Assembly: GCF_963974425.1 (NCBI RefSeq)
Contig: NZ_CAXBCK010000005.1
Coordinates: 1 to 64,000 of the forward strand
Length of the DNA: 64,000 nucleotides
Source: Marixanthomonas sp963974425
Lineage (GTDB): Bacteria; Bacteroidota; Bacteroidia; Flavobacteriales; Flavobacteriaceae
Direction of reading: 5' to 3'
Shown: positions 1 to 8,955 of the stretch, piece after piece
Numbering within the stretch: the first letter of the stretch is position 1
How the letters are laid out: the number at the start of each line of letters is the position of its first letter
Made by a program: the position numbers and the translations under genes
Notes under the pieces: generated by a model
The model's input: only the letters and a program-made list of their open reading frames with translations
What the model was told of the DNA's origin: nothing
Database searches by the model: none

Positions 1-509
1 ATTTTATTGGCACATTGGGTATTCATTTTTTCGGCCATCCAAATAATCATCACTTTATGGCCGCCTTCATAGGCTTTCAATGACAGCTTTTTCATTATAT
101 CGGCTGCTTCATCAACCTTAATAGTCCCTTGTTTCTTTTCAATTCCTAATTTTTGAAGCCATTGAAACAGTGATCCGTAAGGATTTTCTTTCATAAACTC
201 CCGCCATTCTTCACTAAAATTATCGGAAACTGGATGTTTTTTTACCTTGTCATTGGTGTTAACCGGATACACAAAATGCAGGTCTGGATGTGCTAGCTTT
301 GCTATCTGTTGGGAACATTTGTTATAAGCAGCTGAATCTTGTTCATAATTGGTGCATAAAATTGCGCCAGCATACGCTATTGCTGCAGGTAAGACACCCG
401 TTCCAGCCTTGCCTATAAAGAGCTGAGCGTGTGGAATACGCCCATTTTCAATCGTGGTAAGCAAGTGGGATTGCAGGTGTTTTTGACCAATAAGTTCTGA
501 AAAATCCAT
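1..509 (-). CDS. holB: DNA polymerase III subunit delta' (partial, 3' end beyond window)
   Basis: Clamp-loader delta' subunit, which helps load the sliding clamp during replication. The frame is open from an ATG at 509 to the window edge, giving about 169 residues. The protein begins MDFSELIGQKHLQSHL, and residues 20-45 contain NGRIPHAQLFIGKAGTG, the usual delta' N-terminal pattern with a nucleotide-binding-type loop. Later come CTNYEQDSAAYNKC and a HPDLHFVYPVN segment typical of Bacteroidota HolB. VDEAADIMKKLSLKAYEGG and HKVMIIWMAEKMN near the edge match the AAA+ core around Walker B. It is divergent from pgk. Only the C-terminal part is missing, and I see no internal damage. Confidence 0.9.
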   Translation of the reverse strand, partial: MDFSELIGQKHLQSHLLTTIENGRIPHAQLFIGKAGTGVLPAAIAYAGAILCTNYEQDSAAYNKCSQQIAKLAHPDLHFVYPVNTNDKVKKHPVSDNFSEEWREFMKENPYGSLFQWLQKLGIEKKQGTIKVDEAADIMKKLSLKAYEGGHKVMIIWMAEKMNTQCANK

Positions 510-512
510 ACG

Positions 513-520
513 CAAAGCTA
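513..520 (-). promoter_or_regulatory. -7 promoter element of holB
   Basis: The reverse strand reads TAGCTTTG, an exact match to the Bacteroidota -7 consensus TAnnTTTG. It ends only 3 bases before the holB ATG at 509, so the transcript would be nearly leaderless. No convincing -33 TTG at standard spacing is visible. Confidence 0.5.
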
Positions 521-603
521 CATATTTTTTCTTCGGAAATTTTAAACAAAATAACCACAGAAGTATGCCCTGTTAATCGTTTCAGCATTGCCGTTTAAAA
601 AAC

Positions 604-611
604 TATATTTG
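604..611 (+). promoter_or_regulatory. -7 promoter element of pgk
   Basis: TATATTTG matches the Bacteroidota -7 consensus and lies 19 bases before the pgk ATG. A TTG at 588-590 is closer than the usual -33 spacing, so the upstream half of the promoter is uncertain. Confidence 0.5.
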
Positions 612-630
612 CAACTGTAAAATTTCAAGT

Positions 631-1818
631 ATGAAAACAGTAAAAGATGTAAACTTTAAAGGAAAAAGGGTATTAATTCGTGTAGATTTTAATGTACCGT
701 TAAATGATGACCACGAAGTAACAGATATTACCCGGATTGAAGCTGCAAAACCAACTATAATTAACGTTTTGGAAGATGAAGGAAGTTGTATTTTAATGTC
801 GCATTTAGGTCGCCCGAAAAACAAAGAAGCAGAATTTTCTTTACAGCACGTGGTAGATGCCGCGACTAATACTCTAGGAGTAACCGTAAAGTTTGTAAAT
901 GACTGTATTGGAGAAACAGTAGAACAAGCTGTTGAGAATTTAAAATCTGGTGAAATTTTATTGCTTGAAAACCTTCGGTATCACGATGAAGAAAAACAAG
1001 GGGATCGTACTTTTGCTGAAAAATTAGCCAAATTAGGCGACTATTACGTAAATGATGCCTTTGGAACTGCGCACCGAGCTCATGCTTCAACTGCTGTGAT
1101 AGCTGAGTTTTTTCCGGAAAATAAATGTTTTGGATTACTGTTAGCTTCAGAAATCGAAAATGTAAATAAAGTATTGACTGACGGAAAACCTCCTGTGACT
1201 GCCATAATCGGTGGGGCTAAAGTTTCTTCAAAGATTACTGTAATTGAAAACATTTTAGATAAAATTGATCATCTAATTATAGGTGGTGGCATGGCATTTA
1301 CTTTTGTAAAAGCCCAAGGCGGAAAGGTGGGTGCTTCCTTAGTGGAAGAAGACAAACAAGAATTGGCACTTGAAATCCTGAAAAAAGCAAAAGATAAAGG
1401 TGTAGCTATACATTTACCGTCCGATGCTATTATTGCCGATAGTTTTTCTGAAATGGCAACGACCGATGTTAGTGACATCGATACGATTCCTGAAGGATGG
1501 ATGGGCTTAGATGCTGGTCCTAAATCGAATGAATTATTTGCTTCCGTTATTTCAGAGTCTAAAACCATACTTTGGAACGGTCCCGCCGGTGTTTTTGAAA
1601 TGGAACCTTTTGCTAAAGGAACCATTAATCTAGGTAACGCTATTGCCGAAGCTACCAAAAATGGTGCATTTTCACTTGTAGGTGGAGGTGATTCGGTAGC
1701 TGCAGTAAAAAAGTTTAACTTCTCTGATAAGGTAAGCTATGTATCTACCGGAGGTGGTGCTATGCTTGAAATGCTAGAAGGAAAAACCCTTCCCGGAATT
1801 AAAGCCATTAGAGAATAA
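631..1818 (+). CDS. pgk: phosphoglycerate kinase
   Basis: Glycolytic enzyme transferring phosphate from 1,3-bisphosphoglycerate to ADP in the cytoplasm. The 395 residues match the usual bacterial length. Visible family signatures are RVDFNVPL near residue 17, the substrate-binding SHLGRP near 58, the hinge region GGAKVSSKI near 195, and the C-terminal nucleotide-binding GGGDSVAAV followed by STGGGA. The start at 631 puts the first conserved residues in the right place and follows a TATATTTG promoter element. It appears monocistronic, with a 112 bp gap to the next gene, and is divergent from holB. Nothing is unusual. Confidence 0.97.
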   Translation: MKTVKDVNFKGKRVLIRVDFNVPLNDDHEVTDITRIEAAKPTIINVLEDEGSCILMSHLGRPKNKEAEFSLQHVVDAATNTLGVTVKFVNDCIGETVEQAVENLKSGEILLLENLRYHDEEKQGDRTFAEKLAKLGDYYVNDAFGTAHRAHASTAVIAEFFPENKCFGLLLASEIENVNKVLTDGKPPVTAIIGGAKVSSKITVIENILDKIDHLIIGGGMAFTFVKAQGGKVGASLVEEDKQELALEILKKAKDKGVAIHLPSDAIIADSFSEMATTDVSDIDTIPEGWMGLDAGPKSNELFASVISESKTILWNGPAGVFEMEPFAKGTINLGNAIAEATKNGAFSLVGGGDSVAAVKKFNFSDKVSYVSTGGGAMLEMLEGKTLPGIKAIRE

Positions 1819-1930
1819 AACTCTATCAAAATCGTTAAAACAAAGGAATAAATATTAAAATTAGTTGTCCATTTTTTCCTTTTGTGTATTTTTAATAATA
1901 TTTTAAGCTTAACCCCAGGCTATTAAGACT

Positions 1931-3481
1931 ATGAAAAAACTCCTTTTTGTTTCAAGCATATTAGTATTCGGATTATGTACTTCGTATGCTCAAGATAAAC
2001 CAATCGATTCTCTCAAGAAAAAAAATCTACAAGTAATAGATTCTATAACCGTACAAAAAATAACTGGAGATTTACCTAAAACTGTCGTTGCCACTCAAGT
2101 GAAAGATACGATGGTTTTTTCATTAGAAGATATGGCAAATGCCAGAAAAGTGGATAGTCTTTGGTTGCAAGAGTTATTTTCCACTGGTCGTTTTGAAGAA
2201 ATGTATGGTACGGTCCAAAACCAAACCTACGATCCGCTTCCTTATAAGGAGGTTCCTACCGAAGTTTTAAAACAACGTTTGGCCGAATTAAATGCCCGTA
2301 CTCCTTTTAATGTAGAATATAATACATCCTTAGAAAGGGTGATAAACGGCTACTTAAAAAATCGCCGAAACAGCCTATCCAGACTGATGTCGTTAAGTGA
2401 TTATTACTTTCCTATGTTTGAGGAACAGTTGGACCGGTATGGTTTGCCTTTAGAAATGAAATACCTCGCTATAGTAGAATCTGCTTTAGATCCTCGAGCG
2501 GTTTCTCGGGTAGGAGCAACAGGTCTTTGGCAATTTATGTTTAGCACGGGTAAAATGTTCGGTTTAGACGTAAACTCTTATGTGGATGAGCGTTCAGACC
2601 CTACTATGGCTACTGAAGCAGCTAGCAAATATCTTTTCAGTTTATATAATAGTTTAGAAGATTGGGATCTTGCATTAGCGGCTTATAATTCAGGTCCCGG
2701 AAATGTAGCAAAAGCGATTCGTCGTTCTGGAGGCAAGAGAAACTACTGGAATATTCGCAGTTATCTTCCACGTGAAACGGCGGGGTATGTACCAGCTTTC
2801 TTAGCAACCATGTATATTTTTGAATATGCTGATGAACTTGGTTTAAAAAGTTCTGGTCCACAGGTTCCCTTTATTGCTACTGATACTGTTAAGGTAAAGA
2901 AGATGATAACTTTTGATCAAATTGCTGAAATTACATCTATTCCAAAGGAAGAAATTGAGTATTTAAATCCATCGTATAAATTAGGAATTATCCCTGTTAT
3001 TAAAGATGAAAACTATGTGCTACGCCTTCCTATTGATCAAATAGGAAAATTTGTAACTCATGAAGAGGCGATTTATGCGTACGCTGAAAAAAAATTAAAC
3101 GAACGTGAAAAGCCTTTAGACGATGTAAAGGACCACCCAGAACGTATTCGATATCGAGTACGAAGCGGTGATTATCTAGGTAAAATTGCTGAACGATACG
3201 GTGTGGGCGTGAGTCAAATAAAACGATGGAACGGCCTTAGAAGCAACAGGTTGCGAGTGGGGCAACGTTTAACAATTCACCCCCGAAAACCAGTAGGCGG
3301 ATCTTCAAAAACAACTGCTTCAACTAATAATGTGAAGCTATATACGGTTAGAAATGGAGACTCATTATGGAGCATATCTCAAAAATTTCCTGGAGTTACC
3401 GTTGAAAAAATTAAAAATTGGAACGATATTAGTGGTACTAACTTAAAGCCAGGAATGAAATTAAAAATTCAAAAAGGCTAA
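1931..3481 (+). CDS. mltD: lytic murein transglycosylase with two LysM domains (MltD type)
   Basis: Periplasmic peptidoglycan-cleaving enzyme. Residues 1-20 form a signal peptide ending in TSYAQ. The GH23 SLT domain covers about 150-290, with the catalytic glutamate at position 183 in YLAIVESALDP, followed by GATGLWQF (195-202) and the AAYNSGPGNV motif. The C-terminus holds two LysM peptidoglycan-binding domains, at about 407-450 (RYRVRSGDYLGKIAERYGV) and 470-515 (LYTVRNGDSLWSISQKF). No lipobox is seen, unlike E. coli MltD. The gene is followed 21 bp later by a DUF4837 lipoprotein gene, so the two are probably cotranscribed. The family is clear; mltD is used by domain architecture only. Confidence 0.9.
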   Translation: MKKLLFVSSILVFGLCTSYAQDKPIDSLKKKNLQVIDSITVQKITGDLPKTVVATQVKDTMVFSLEDMANARKVDSLWLQELFSTGRFEEMYGTVQNQTYDPLPYKEVPTEVLKQRLAELNARTPFNVEYNTSLERVINGYLKNRRNSLSRLMSLSDYYFPMFEEQLDRYGLPLEMKYLAIVESALDPRAVSRVGATGLWQFMFSTGKMFGLDVNSYVDERSDPTMATEAASKYLFSLYNSLEDWDLALAAYNSGPGNVAKAIRRSGGKRNYWNIRSYLPRETAGYVPAFLATMYIFEYADELGLKSSGPQVPFIATDTVKVKKMITFDQIAEITSIPKEEIEYLNPSYKLGIIPVIKDENYVLRLPIDQIGKFVTHEEAIYAYAEKKLNEREKPLDDVKDHPERIRYRVRSGDYLGKIAERYGVGVSQIKRWNGLRSNRLRVGQRLTIHPRKPVGGSSKTTASTNNVKLYTVRNGDSLWSISQKFPGVTVEKIKNWNDISGTNLKPGMKLKIQKG

Positions 3482-3502
3482 AGAACCAACAAAAACACTA
3501 TT

Positions 3503-4480
3503 ATGAAAACAATGTACATCGCTTTTCTAGCGGTTTTTATACTATTCTCTTGCAACGACTCAGGGAAAAAGGACACTTCGTATCGCCCTAATTCCGTTGG
3601 AAACATTAATAACTTACAAGTTGTTATCGACAACGATTTATGGAATGGTCCTGTTGGGGAAGAAATAAGAACGTATTTTGCAGCTCCAACCGACGGTTTA
3701 CCTCAAGACGAGCCTTTGTTTACGATGAACCAAATGCCGGTTTCAACTTTTACCGATTTTGCTCGAACCAATCGTATTTTTCTTCACGTGAGTTTAGGAA
3801 AGGAAAGCAAAGTGAAAATTGCCAAAAATGAATATGCTAGACCACAAGTAGGTGCTATTATCACTGCTACTTCAGAAGAAGAATTAATCAAATTAATTGA
3901 GCAAAAACACGAACAAATAATTGAAGCCTTTCACGCTTCAGAAATAAAAGAACGCCAACGCCGTACCAAGGTATCAATGATGGACACTGATTCACTTAAA
4001 GAGCGATTCGGAGTTAGTTTAAAAGTTCCTTCTGCCTATCGCCTTGCCAATTCAAGCGATGATTTTTATTGGTTGCGGAAAAACTTAAAATCTGGAACAA
4101 CAAATATTTTAATCTACACAGTGCCATTGAATACTATAACTAATGATAGTATGGCAGTAAGCCAGATTATTAAAATGCGCGACTCGATTGGCGGTGGCTA
4201 TTTACCTGTCGAAGATGAAGGCCGTTTTATAACTGAAGATGCCTACGCTCCCTATCTTTTTAAATCTGAAATAGATGGCCATTTTGCTTACGAGACGAAA
4301 GGTACTTGGGAAGTGAAAGGTGCCTTTATGGGAGGTCCTTTTGTAAATTTTGCTATAAAAGATGAAGAACGCGACCGGTATTTAATACTGGAAGGATTTA
4401 CATACGCACCGTCCGTAGAAAAAAGGGATTTACAGTTTGAGTTGGAGTCTATTTTACGATCTGCGAAGCTTACTAACTAA
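3503..4480 (+). CDS. DUF4837 family lipoprotein
   Basis: Function unknown. The 325-residue protein starts with a lipoprotein signal peptide (MKTMYIAFLAVFILFSC), with the lipobox cysteine at about residue 17, so it should be anchored in a membrane of the envelope. The remainder is soluble and resembles the Bacteroidota DUF4837 family, including an N-terminal segment about binding-fold size (NLQVVIDNDLWNGPVGEEI) and a C-terminal GAFMGGPFVNFAIKD stretch. It lies 21 bp after the lytic transglycosylase gene and before a strong terminator, which suggests a two-gene envelope operon. The DUF number comes from recall of the family. Confidence 0.75.
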   Translation: MKTMYIAFLAVFILFSCNDSGKKDTSYRPNSVGNINNLQVVIDNDLWNGPVGEEIRTYFAAPTDGLPQDEPLFTMNQMPVSTFTDFARTNRIFLHVSLGKESKVKIAKNEYARPQVGAIITATSEEELIKLIEQKHEQIIEAFHASEIKERQRRTKVSMMDTDSLKERFGVSLKVPSAYRLANSSDDFYWLRKNLKSGTTNILIYTVPLNTITNDSMAVSQIIKMRDSIGGGYLPVEDEGRFITEDAYAPYLFKSEIDGHFAYETKGTWEVKGAFMGGPFVNFAIKDEERDRYLILEGFTYAPSVEKRDLQFELESILRSAKLTN

Positions 4481-4500
4481 GTTAAAAGAGACATTAACTA

Positions 4501-4536
4501 AAAACCCGCTACTTTCATAAAAAGCAGCGGGTTTTT
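4501..4536. terminator. bidirectional rho-independent terminator
   Basis: A 10 bp inverted repeat (AAAACCCGCT at 4501-4510 and AGCGGGTTTT at 4526-4535) encloses a 15-base loop and is flanked by A and T runs on both sides. It lies between the convergent DUF4837 and tatA genes, so it can serve both strands. Confidence 0.85.
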
Positions 4537-4559
4537 AATTTTTTAATACTAGAGAAGGA

Positions 4560-4754
4560 TTAATTTTTGTCCTCTACGTGTTTAGTTTCTTCATTTTCGT
4601 CTTTAGAAGCGTCCTTAAATTCTTTAATTCCGCTACCCAGACCTCGCATTAATTCTGGTATTTTACGTCCGCCAAACAATAGCAAAACGACCAATACTAT
4701 TAAAACAATTTGCCAAGGGCCTATAGCAAGGGGTAAAAAGAGTGCAATCATCAT
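4560..4754 (-). CDS. tatA: Sec-independent protein translocase TatA
   Basis: Pore-forming small subunit of the twin-arginine translocon. The 64 residues contain one N-terminal membrane helix (about 10-27) preceded by IGPWQ, then the hinge LLFGGRKIPELMRGLGSGI and an acidic, charged tail. This is the standard TatA/E layout. The start could be either of the two adjacent ATG codons (4754 or 4751). A reverse-strand TACCTTTG element at 4771-4778 fits as its promoter. It is a lone gene, convergent with DUF4837 and divergent from the M23 peptidase gene. No tatC is present in the window. Confidence 0.93.
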   Translation of the reverse strand: MMIALFLPLAIGPWQIVLIVLVVLLLFGGRKIPELMRGLGSGIKEFKDASKDENEETKHVEDKN

Positions 4755-4770
4755 ATAAAATTTTATAAGG

Positions 4771-4778
4771 CAAAGGTA
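4771..4778 (-). promoter_or_regulatory. -7 promoter element of tatA
   Basis: The reverse strand reads TACCTTTG, an exact TAnnTTTG match, 16 bases before the first tatA ATG. No clear -33 element was found. Confidence 0.45.
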
Positions 4779-4842
4779 ACAAGAATTCCTTACATAAAAC
4801 GTTTTCAGTATAAGTTTAGTGCAGGAGGGCGCAAGATTGTTT

Positions 4843-4850
4843 TATATTTG
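4843..4850 (+). promoter_or_regulatory. -7 promoter element of the M23 peptidase gene
   Basis: TATATTTG, an exact TAnnTTTG match, 18 bases before the ATG at 4869 and placed back to back with the tatA promoter. Confidence 0.45.
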
Positions 4851-4868
4851 TACTAGCAAGTTGATACC

Positions 4869-5735
4869 ATGGCTAAAAAAGAAAAAAGAACAAAAAAGAT
4901 AAAAAAGAAGCTGTTGCACAAATACCGGTTGGTTGTGCTTAATGAGGACACATTTGAAGAACGCTTCTCCTTTAAGTTAAACCGGTTAAATGTATTTGTA
5001 TTTAGTGTTATTTCTGCTTTACTTTTAATTGCCGGAACCACCGTATTAATTGCTTTTACACCCCTTCGGGAATACATTCCAGGCTATTCTTCAACCAAAT
5101 TGAAGCAACGTGCCACTCGTTTAACCTACAAAACAGACTCTATACAGCGCGAACTAGACATAAATAACCAATACCTTGCTTCGATACGAAAAGTCCTCAC
5201 AGGTGACGTTAAAACGGTTCATTTTAATAAAGATTCTATTCTCAATGCCGCTAGTGTGGATGCTTCGGAAGTAGATTTATCTGCCTCAAAAGAAGATTCA
5301 TTATTACGAGAAAAAGTGTCGCAAGAAGATAAATACAATCCATTGTTGAGTGATTCGGGGATAAACTACGTACTGTTTGCCCCTGTGAAAGGGAGAATTT
5401 CTCAAGTTTACAATCCAGCTGAAAAACATTATGCCGTTGATATTGTTACGGTTAAAAACGCTCCAGTAAAGGCCATTGCAGATGGAACGGTAATTTTTGC
5501 CGAATGGACTGCCGAAACGGGCTATGTTATGCTCATTAAACACCGCAACGATTTGCTCTCCGTTTACAAACACAATGCCTCTTTGACCAAAGAACAAGGA
5601 GAATTTGTAAAAGCGGGGGAGGTAATATCTACAGTAGGCAGCACAGGAGAACTCACTACAGGTCCGCACCTCCATTTCGAGCTATGGCGTGACGGTTACC
5701 CTATCAACCCAACAAATTTTATAGATTTTGAATAG
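4869..5735 (+). CDS. M23 family metallopeptidase (LytM-type peptidoglycan hydrolase)
   Basis: Predicted peptidoglycan endopeptidase facing the periplasm. The N-terminus is very basic (about residues 1-20) and is followed by one membrane helix at about 41-63, giving a signal-anchor topology. A linker of about 100 residues leads to a C-terminal LytM domain (about 170-285). The zinc ligands are visible: H187 and D191 in HYAVD, and HLHFE with H267 and H269. The usual YxHL loop is replaced by VYKHN, which still keeps the histidine. The GH3-like gene starts 6 bp downstream, so both are likely one transcript. Active-site residues look complete, so it is probably an active enzyme rather than an EnvC-like activator. 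Confidence 0.88.
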   Translation: MAKKEKRTKKIKKKLLHKYRLVVLNEDTFEERFSFKLNRLNVFVFSVISALLLIAGTTVLIAFTPLREYIPGYSSTKLKQRATRLTYKTDSIQRELDINNQYLASIRKVLTGDVKTVHFNKDSILNAASVDASEVDLSASKEDSLLREKVSQEDKYNPLLSDSGINYVLFAPVKGRISQVYNPAEKHYAVDIVTVKNAPVKAIADGTVIFAEWTAETGYVMLIKHRNDLLSVYKHNASLTKEQGEFVKAGEVISTVGSTGELTTGPHLHFELWRDGYPINPTNFIDFE

Positions 5736-5741
5736 CAAATT

Positions 5742-7235
5742 ATGTTTATAAAATCCTTAGCAGCTAAAATTTTCGCAAAAATTGTTGTTTCCAAAATTAG
5801 AAAATGGTCACAAAATCCGGTAAAGACCCAGCAAAAAGTATTTAAAACCCTTATTTCTGAAGCAAAAAACACCGCCTTTGGAAAAGATCATAATTTTGAT
5901 GCTATTCAATCCCCTGCCGATTATGCACAAAAAGTTCCCATTCGGGATTACGAAGAACTAAAACCGTATGTAGATCGGGTTGTGTTAGGTGAAGAAAATA
6001 TTTTATGGCCCGGCAAACCACTCTATTTCGCTAAAACCTCCGGAACTACTAGCGGAGCGAAATACATCCCTATAACCAAAGAATCAATGCCACATCACGT
6101 GGAAGCCGCCCGGAACGCTATCCTTAGCTACATACACGAAACCGGAAACGCCGATTTTGTAGATGGAAAAATGATTTTTTTACAAGGAAGCCCCGAAATG
6201 ACAGAAAAAAATGGGATTAAACTAGGAAGGCTTTCTGGTATTGTGGCGCATTATGTTCCTGCATACCTTCAAAAAAACCGCATGCCAAGCTGGGAGACCA
6301 ATTGTATAGACGATTGGGAAACTAAAGTCGATGCCATTGTAGAAGAAACCAAAGCAGAGAATATGACTGTGATAAGTGGTATTCCGTCTTGGGTACAGAT
6401 GTATTTTGAGCGATTACGAGCAAATACCGGAAAAGACGTGGGCGATCTTTTTAAAAACTTTCAATTGTTTATTTACGGCGGTGTAAATTACGAGCCGTAC
6501 CGAGCCAAATTTGAATCATTGATAGGGCGAAAAGTAGATAGTATTGAACTTTTTCCTGCTTCGGAAGGGTTTTTTGCCTTTCAAGATAAGCAAGATGCCA
6601 ATGGGATGTTGTTACTACTCGATTCAGGTATTTTTTATGAATTTATTGAAGCCGAACACTTTTTCGATGAAAACCCCGATCGGCTTACTATTGGTGATGT
6701 GAAAATAGGTGTTAATTATGTAATGGTTGTTTCAACCAACGCAGGGTTATGGGCCTATAACGTGGGTGATACTATTCAGTTTACTTCCACAAAACCGTAT
6801 CGGGTAATTGTTTCAGGAAGGATTAAACATTTTATTTCGGCATTTGGAGAACATGTGATTGGGAAAGAAGTAGAACAAGCTATGCAAGAAGCGATAAAGC
6901 AACATGGGTTTTCCATTTCAGAATTTACAGTCGCTCCGCAAACCAATCCAGAAGAAGGGTTACCGTATCACGAATGGTTTATCGAGTTTGAAAGCGAGCC
7001 TGAATCACTTCAGAAAATAGAAAATACCATAAATAAAGCGATGCAACAACAAAATTCGTATTATCTTGATTTAATTGAAGGGAAAATATTGCAACCTCTT
7101 CAAATTCGTCAACTTAAAAAAGATAGTTTCACTCAGTATATGAAATCGCAAGGAAAATTAGGAGGCCAAAATAAATTGCCGAGGCTTGCTAACGACCGAA
7201 AAATCGCTGAACAACTCATTTCTTTACAAGATTGA
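5742..7235 (+). CDS. GH3-like adenylate-forming protein
   Basis: Member of the GH3 auxin-responsive promoter family, relatives of which join amino acids to acyl substrates through an acyl-AMP intermediate. The bacterial substrate is unknown. The 497-residue protein carries the ATP-binding loop FAKTSGTTSGAKYIPITK at about 92-110, a GGVNYEPY segment near 245, the ELFPASEGFFAFQD motif at about 265, and the YNVGDTIQFTS / VSGRIKHFISAFGEHV adenylate-enzyme hinge near 345-375. It is a cytoplasmic protein without membrane segments. It follows the M23 peptidase gene after 6 bp, and the next gene has its own promoter. The family is common in Bacteroidota, but I know of no established role. Confidence 0.85.
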   Translation: MFIKSLAAKIFAKIVVSKIRKWSQNPVKTQQKVFKTLISEAKNTAFGKDHNFDAIQSPADYAQKVPIRDYEELKPYVDRVVLGEENILWPGKPLYFAKTSGTTSGAKYIPITKESMPHHVEAARNAILSYIHETGNADFVDGKMIFLQGSPEMTEKNGIKLGRLSGIVAHYVPAYLQKNRMPSWETNCIDDWETKVDAIVEETKAENMTVISGIPSWVQMYFERLRANTGKDVGDLFKNFQLFIYGGVNYEPYRAKFESLIGRKVDSIELFPASEGFFAFQDKQDANGMLLLLDSGIFYEFIEAEHFFDENPDRLTIGDVKIGVNYVMVVSTNAGLWAYNVGDTIQFTSTKPYRVIVSGRIKHFISAFGEHVIGKEVEQAMQEAIKQHGFSISEFTVAPQTNPEEGLPYHEWFIEFESEPESLQKIENTINKAMQQQNSYYLDLIEGKILQPLQIRQLKKDSFTQYMKSQGKLGGQNKLPRLANDRKIAEQLISLQD

Positions 7236-7243
7236 AATTAATG

Positions 7244-7251
7244 TATATTTG
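7244..7251 (+). promoter_or_regulatory. -7 promoter element close to a start codon
   Basis: TATATTTG, an exact TAnnTTTG match, ends 5 bases before the ATG at 7257. Transcription would start at or next to the start codon, predicting a leaderless mRNA. Confidence 0.45.
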
Positions 7252-7256
7252 CAGCA

Positions 7257-8942
7257 ATGAGAAAATTGAAGCCACATAATAGAACTCGCGCCCAAGAAAG
7301 CACTAGCGCTATAGAACGATTGTATATAACGATGCGCCACTTATTTAATCGAGGGTTCTATAAACCTATGGGAGTTTCTGGTGAAACTTTGCGAGAATCA
7401 TTGTTAACGCTCCGTCCAGAAATTTACGGTTCTATTTCCGAAGATAAAATAGAATTACAAGGTCTGTTATACGTAATAGATAGGCTTCCCACAGGAATTG
7501 AAGAATGTCGATTCATTAATTTGACCAGTGATGAAGGCTATAAAAACTCGCATTTTAAAACCATTATCCCTTCAAAAAGACGCAGAAACTGTTATCGTAT
7601 TGATGAAGAGCAAATGAATATAGAAGTAACGCGGGGACGATCAGAAATCTATGATGTACTCACACACCTTACTTTTCTATATGTTGAATCTCACAAGATT
7701 ATGAAACATATCATGATCGATGAAAAAGGGAAAGTAATTCGTGATTGGACAAAACTTGAGCAAGCTATTCAGAAAAAAGATGAATTAACTAAAGAAGAAA
7801 AGGAAATAGCGTTAACACATACCGCAAACTTTTTGGGTAGAACTTTTGAAGAAGTAAATGATGTATATCCACAGTTTGCGACAAAAGAAGATCCACATCG
7901 ATTTTTAAACATCATCTATTATTTAGGAAAATTAGCCCTTGATGAGGTGGTTAATAACAATAAACGTATTATTACCTTCAGTCCTGTATTGCGGGAACGG
8001 TTGGGGCATCATATTCATGGAGAAAAATGGGCCTTAAAAATTAAGCAAGCTCTTGAGGGTAAAGATCTATTGAAAAGACCACTACACGTTATAAGTGCGA
8101 ATATGCACAGTGTTATGAATACGTTGTATGCAAACTCCGCTTTAACTTCAGAAGCAAAAAAGAAGCAACCTTTACAACTTTTTGAATCTTTAAGTAACCC
8201 AGCCAACGGGAAATTACGTGATAAAGTGACCAAAATGGCCTTAAAAAACGGAATGACGTTTATTGATGATGATAGTGGGGCCAACATTGATGTACAGGTG
8301 TTTGATTCGGATAAATTTCCGGATTCATTATATAATGCTAAAGAAGTTGAAACAAAGGATAAACCTGTTATTATCGTAATGGACTATGCCTTTGGTGAAC
8401 AAGCTTATGAAACAATGGATGAGTTGCTGAAACCTTACCAAGACAGTACAGGTAATTCACATTTTTTAAATGTAGCTTCGGTTTCGATTATGGGGAAAGC
8501 AGGTATTTTAGAAGGAGGAAAAGGTGATATTATGATTCCTTCAGCTCACGTATTTGAAGGGACAGCAGATAATTATCCATTTGATAACCAACTGAATATA
8601 TCAGATTTTAGAGAGGAAAATGTAAACGTATGTACTGGAGCGATGATAACAGTTTTAGGGACATCGCTTCAAAACAGAGATGTGTTGCGTTTTTTCCACG
8701 AATCTACCTGGAATGTAATAGGGCTAGAAATGGAAGGAGCACATTATCAAAAAGCCATCCAGGCGGCAGCTAAAATAAGGGGAAGCATTAGCTCGAAAGT
8801 ACAAGTGCGATATGCGTATTACGCATCGGACAACCCTTTAGAAACAGGAAGCACATTAGCTTCCGGTGGATTAGGCACTAGTGGTGTAAAACCGACCTAT
8901 TTAATTACTGAAAAAATTATAAAACAAATTTTAGACCAATAA
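7257..8942 (+). CDS. two-part protein with a C-terminal nucleosidase-like domain (DUF6909-like)
   Basis: A conserved flavobacterial protein of 561 residues without a signal peptide or membrane helix. By recall it matches the family labelled DUF6909. The C-terminal third carries features of the nucleoside phosphorylase/nucleosidase superfamily: a GDIMIP loop in GKAGILEGGKGDIMIP (about 425-440), the substrate-binding pattern GLEMEG at 489-494 (E491, M492, E493), and YYASDNP with D525, corresponding to the general-acid Ser-Asp pair of MTA/SAH and AMP nucleosidases. The N-terminal 350 residues are unassigned. Inference: it hydrolyses or senses a purine nucleoside or nucleotide. It has its own -7 element and is followed 13 bp later by the Wzz-like gene. 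Confidence 0.65.
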   Translation: MRKLKPHNRTRAQESTSAIERLYITMRHLFNRGFYKPMGVSGETLRESLLTLRPEIYGSISEDKIELQGLLYVIDRLPTGIEECRFINLTSDEGYKNSHFKTIIPSKRRRNCYRIDEEQMNIEVTRGRSEIYDVLTHLTFLYVESHKIMKHIMIDEKGKVIRDWTKLEQAIQKKDELTKEEKEIALTHTANFLGRTFEEVNDVYPQFATKEDPHRFLNIIYYLGKLALDEVVNNNKRIITFSPVLRERLGHHIHGEKWALKIKQALEGKDLLKRPLHVISANMHSVMNTLYANSALTSEAKKKQPLQLFESLSNPANGKLRDKVTKMALKNGMTFIDDDSGANIDVQVFDSDKFPDSLYNAKEVETKDKPVIIVMDYAFGEQAYETMDELLKPYQDSTGNSHFLNVASVSIMGKAGILEGGKGDIMIPSAHVFEGTADNYPFDNQLNISDFREENVNVCTGAMITVLGTSLQNRDVLRFFHESTWNVIGLEMEGAHYQKAIQAAAKIRGSISSKVQVRYAYYASDNPLETGSTLASGGLGTSGVKPTYLITEKIIKQILDQ

Positions 8943-8955
8943 TACGCTATAGATT

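Noticed and set aside
581..603. A full -33/-7 promoter for pgk with TTG at 588-590
   Set aside because: The spacer of 13 bases is shorter than expected for the Bacteroidota sigma factor, so only the -7 element is claimed.
1269..1658. A 129-codon minus-strand frame inside pgk
   Set aside because: Antisense shadow of a well conserved gene in codon-biased sequence; no conserved motif.
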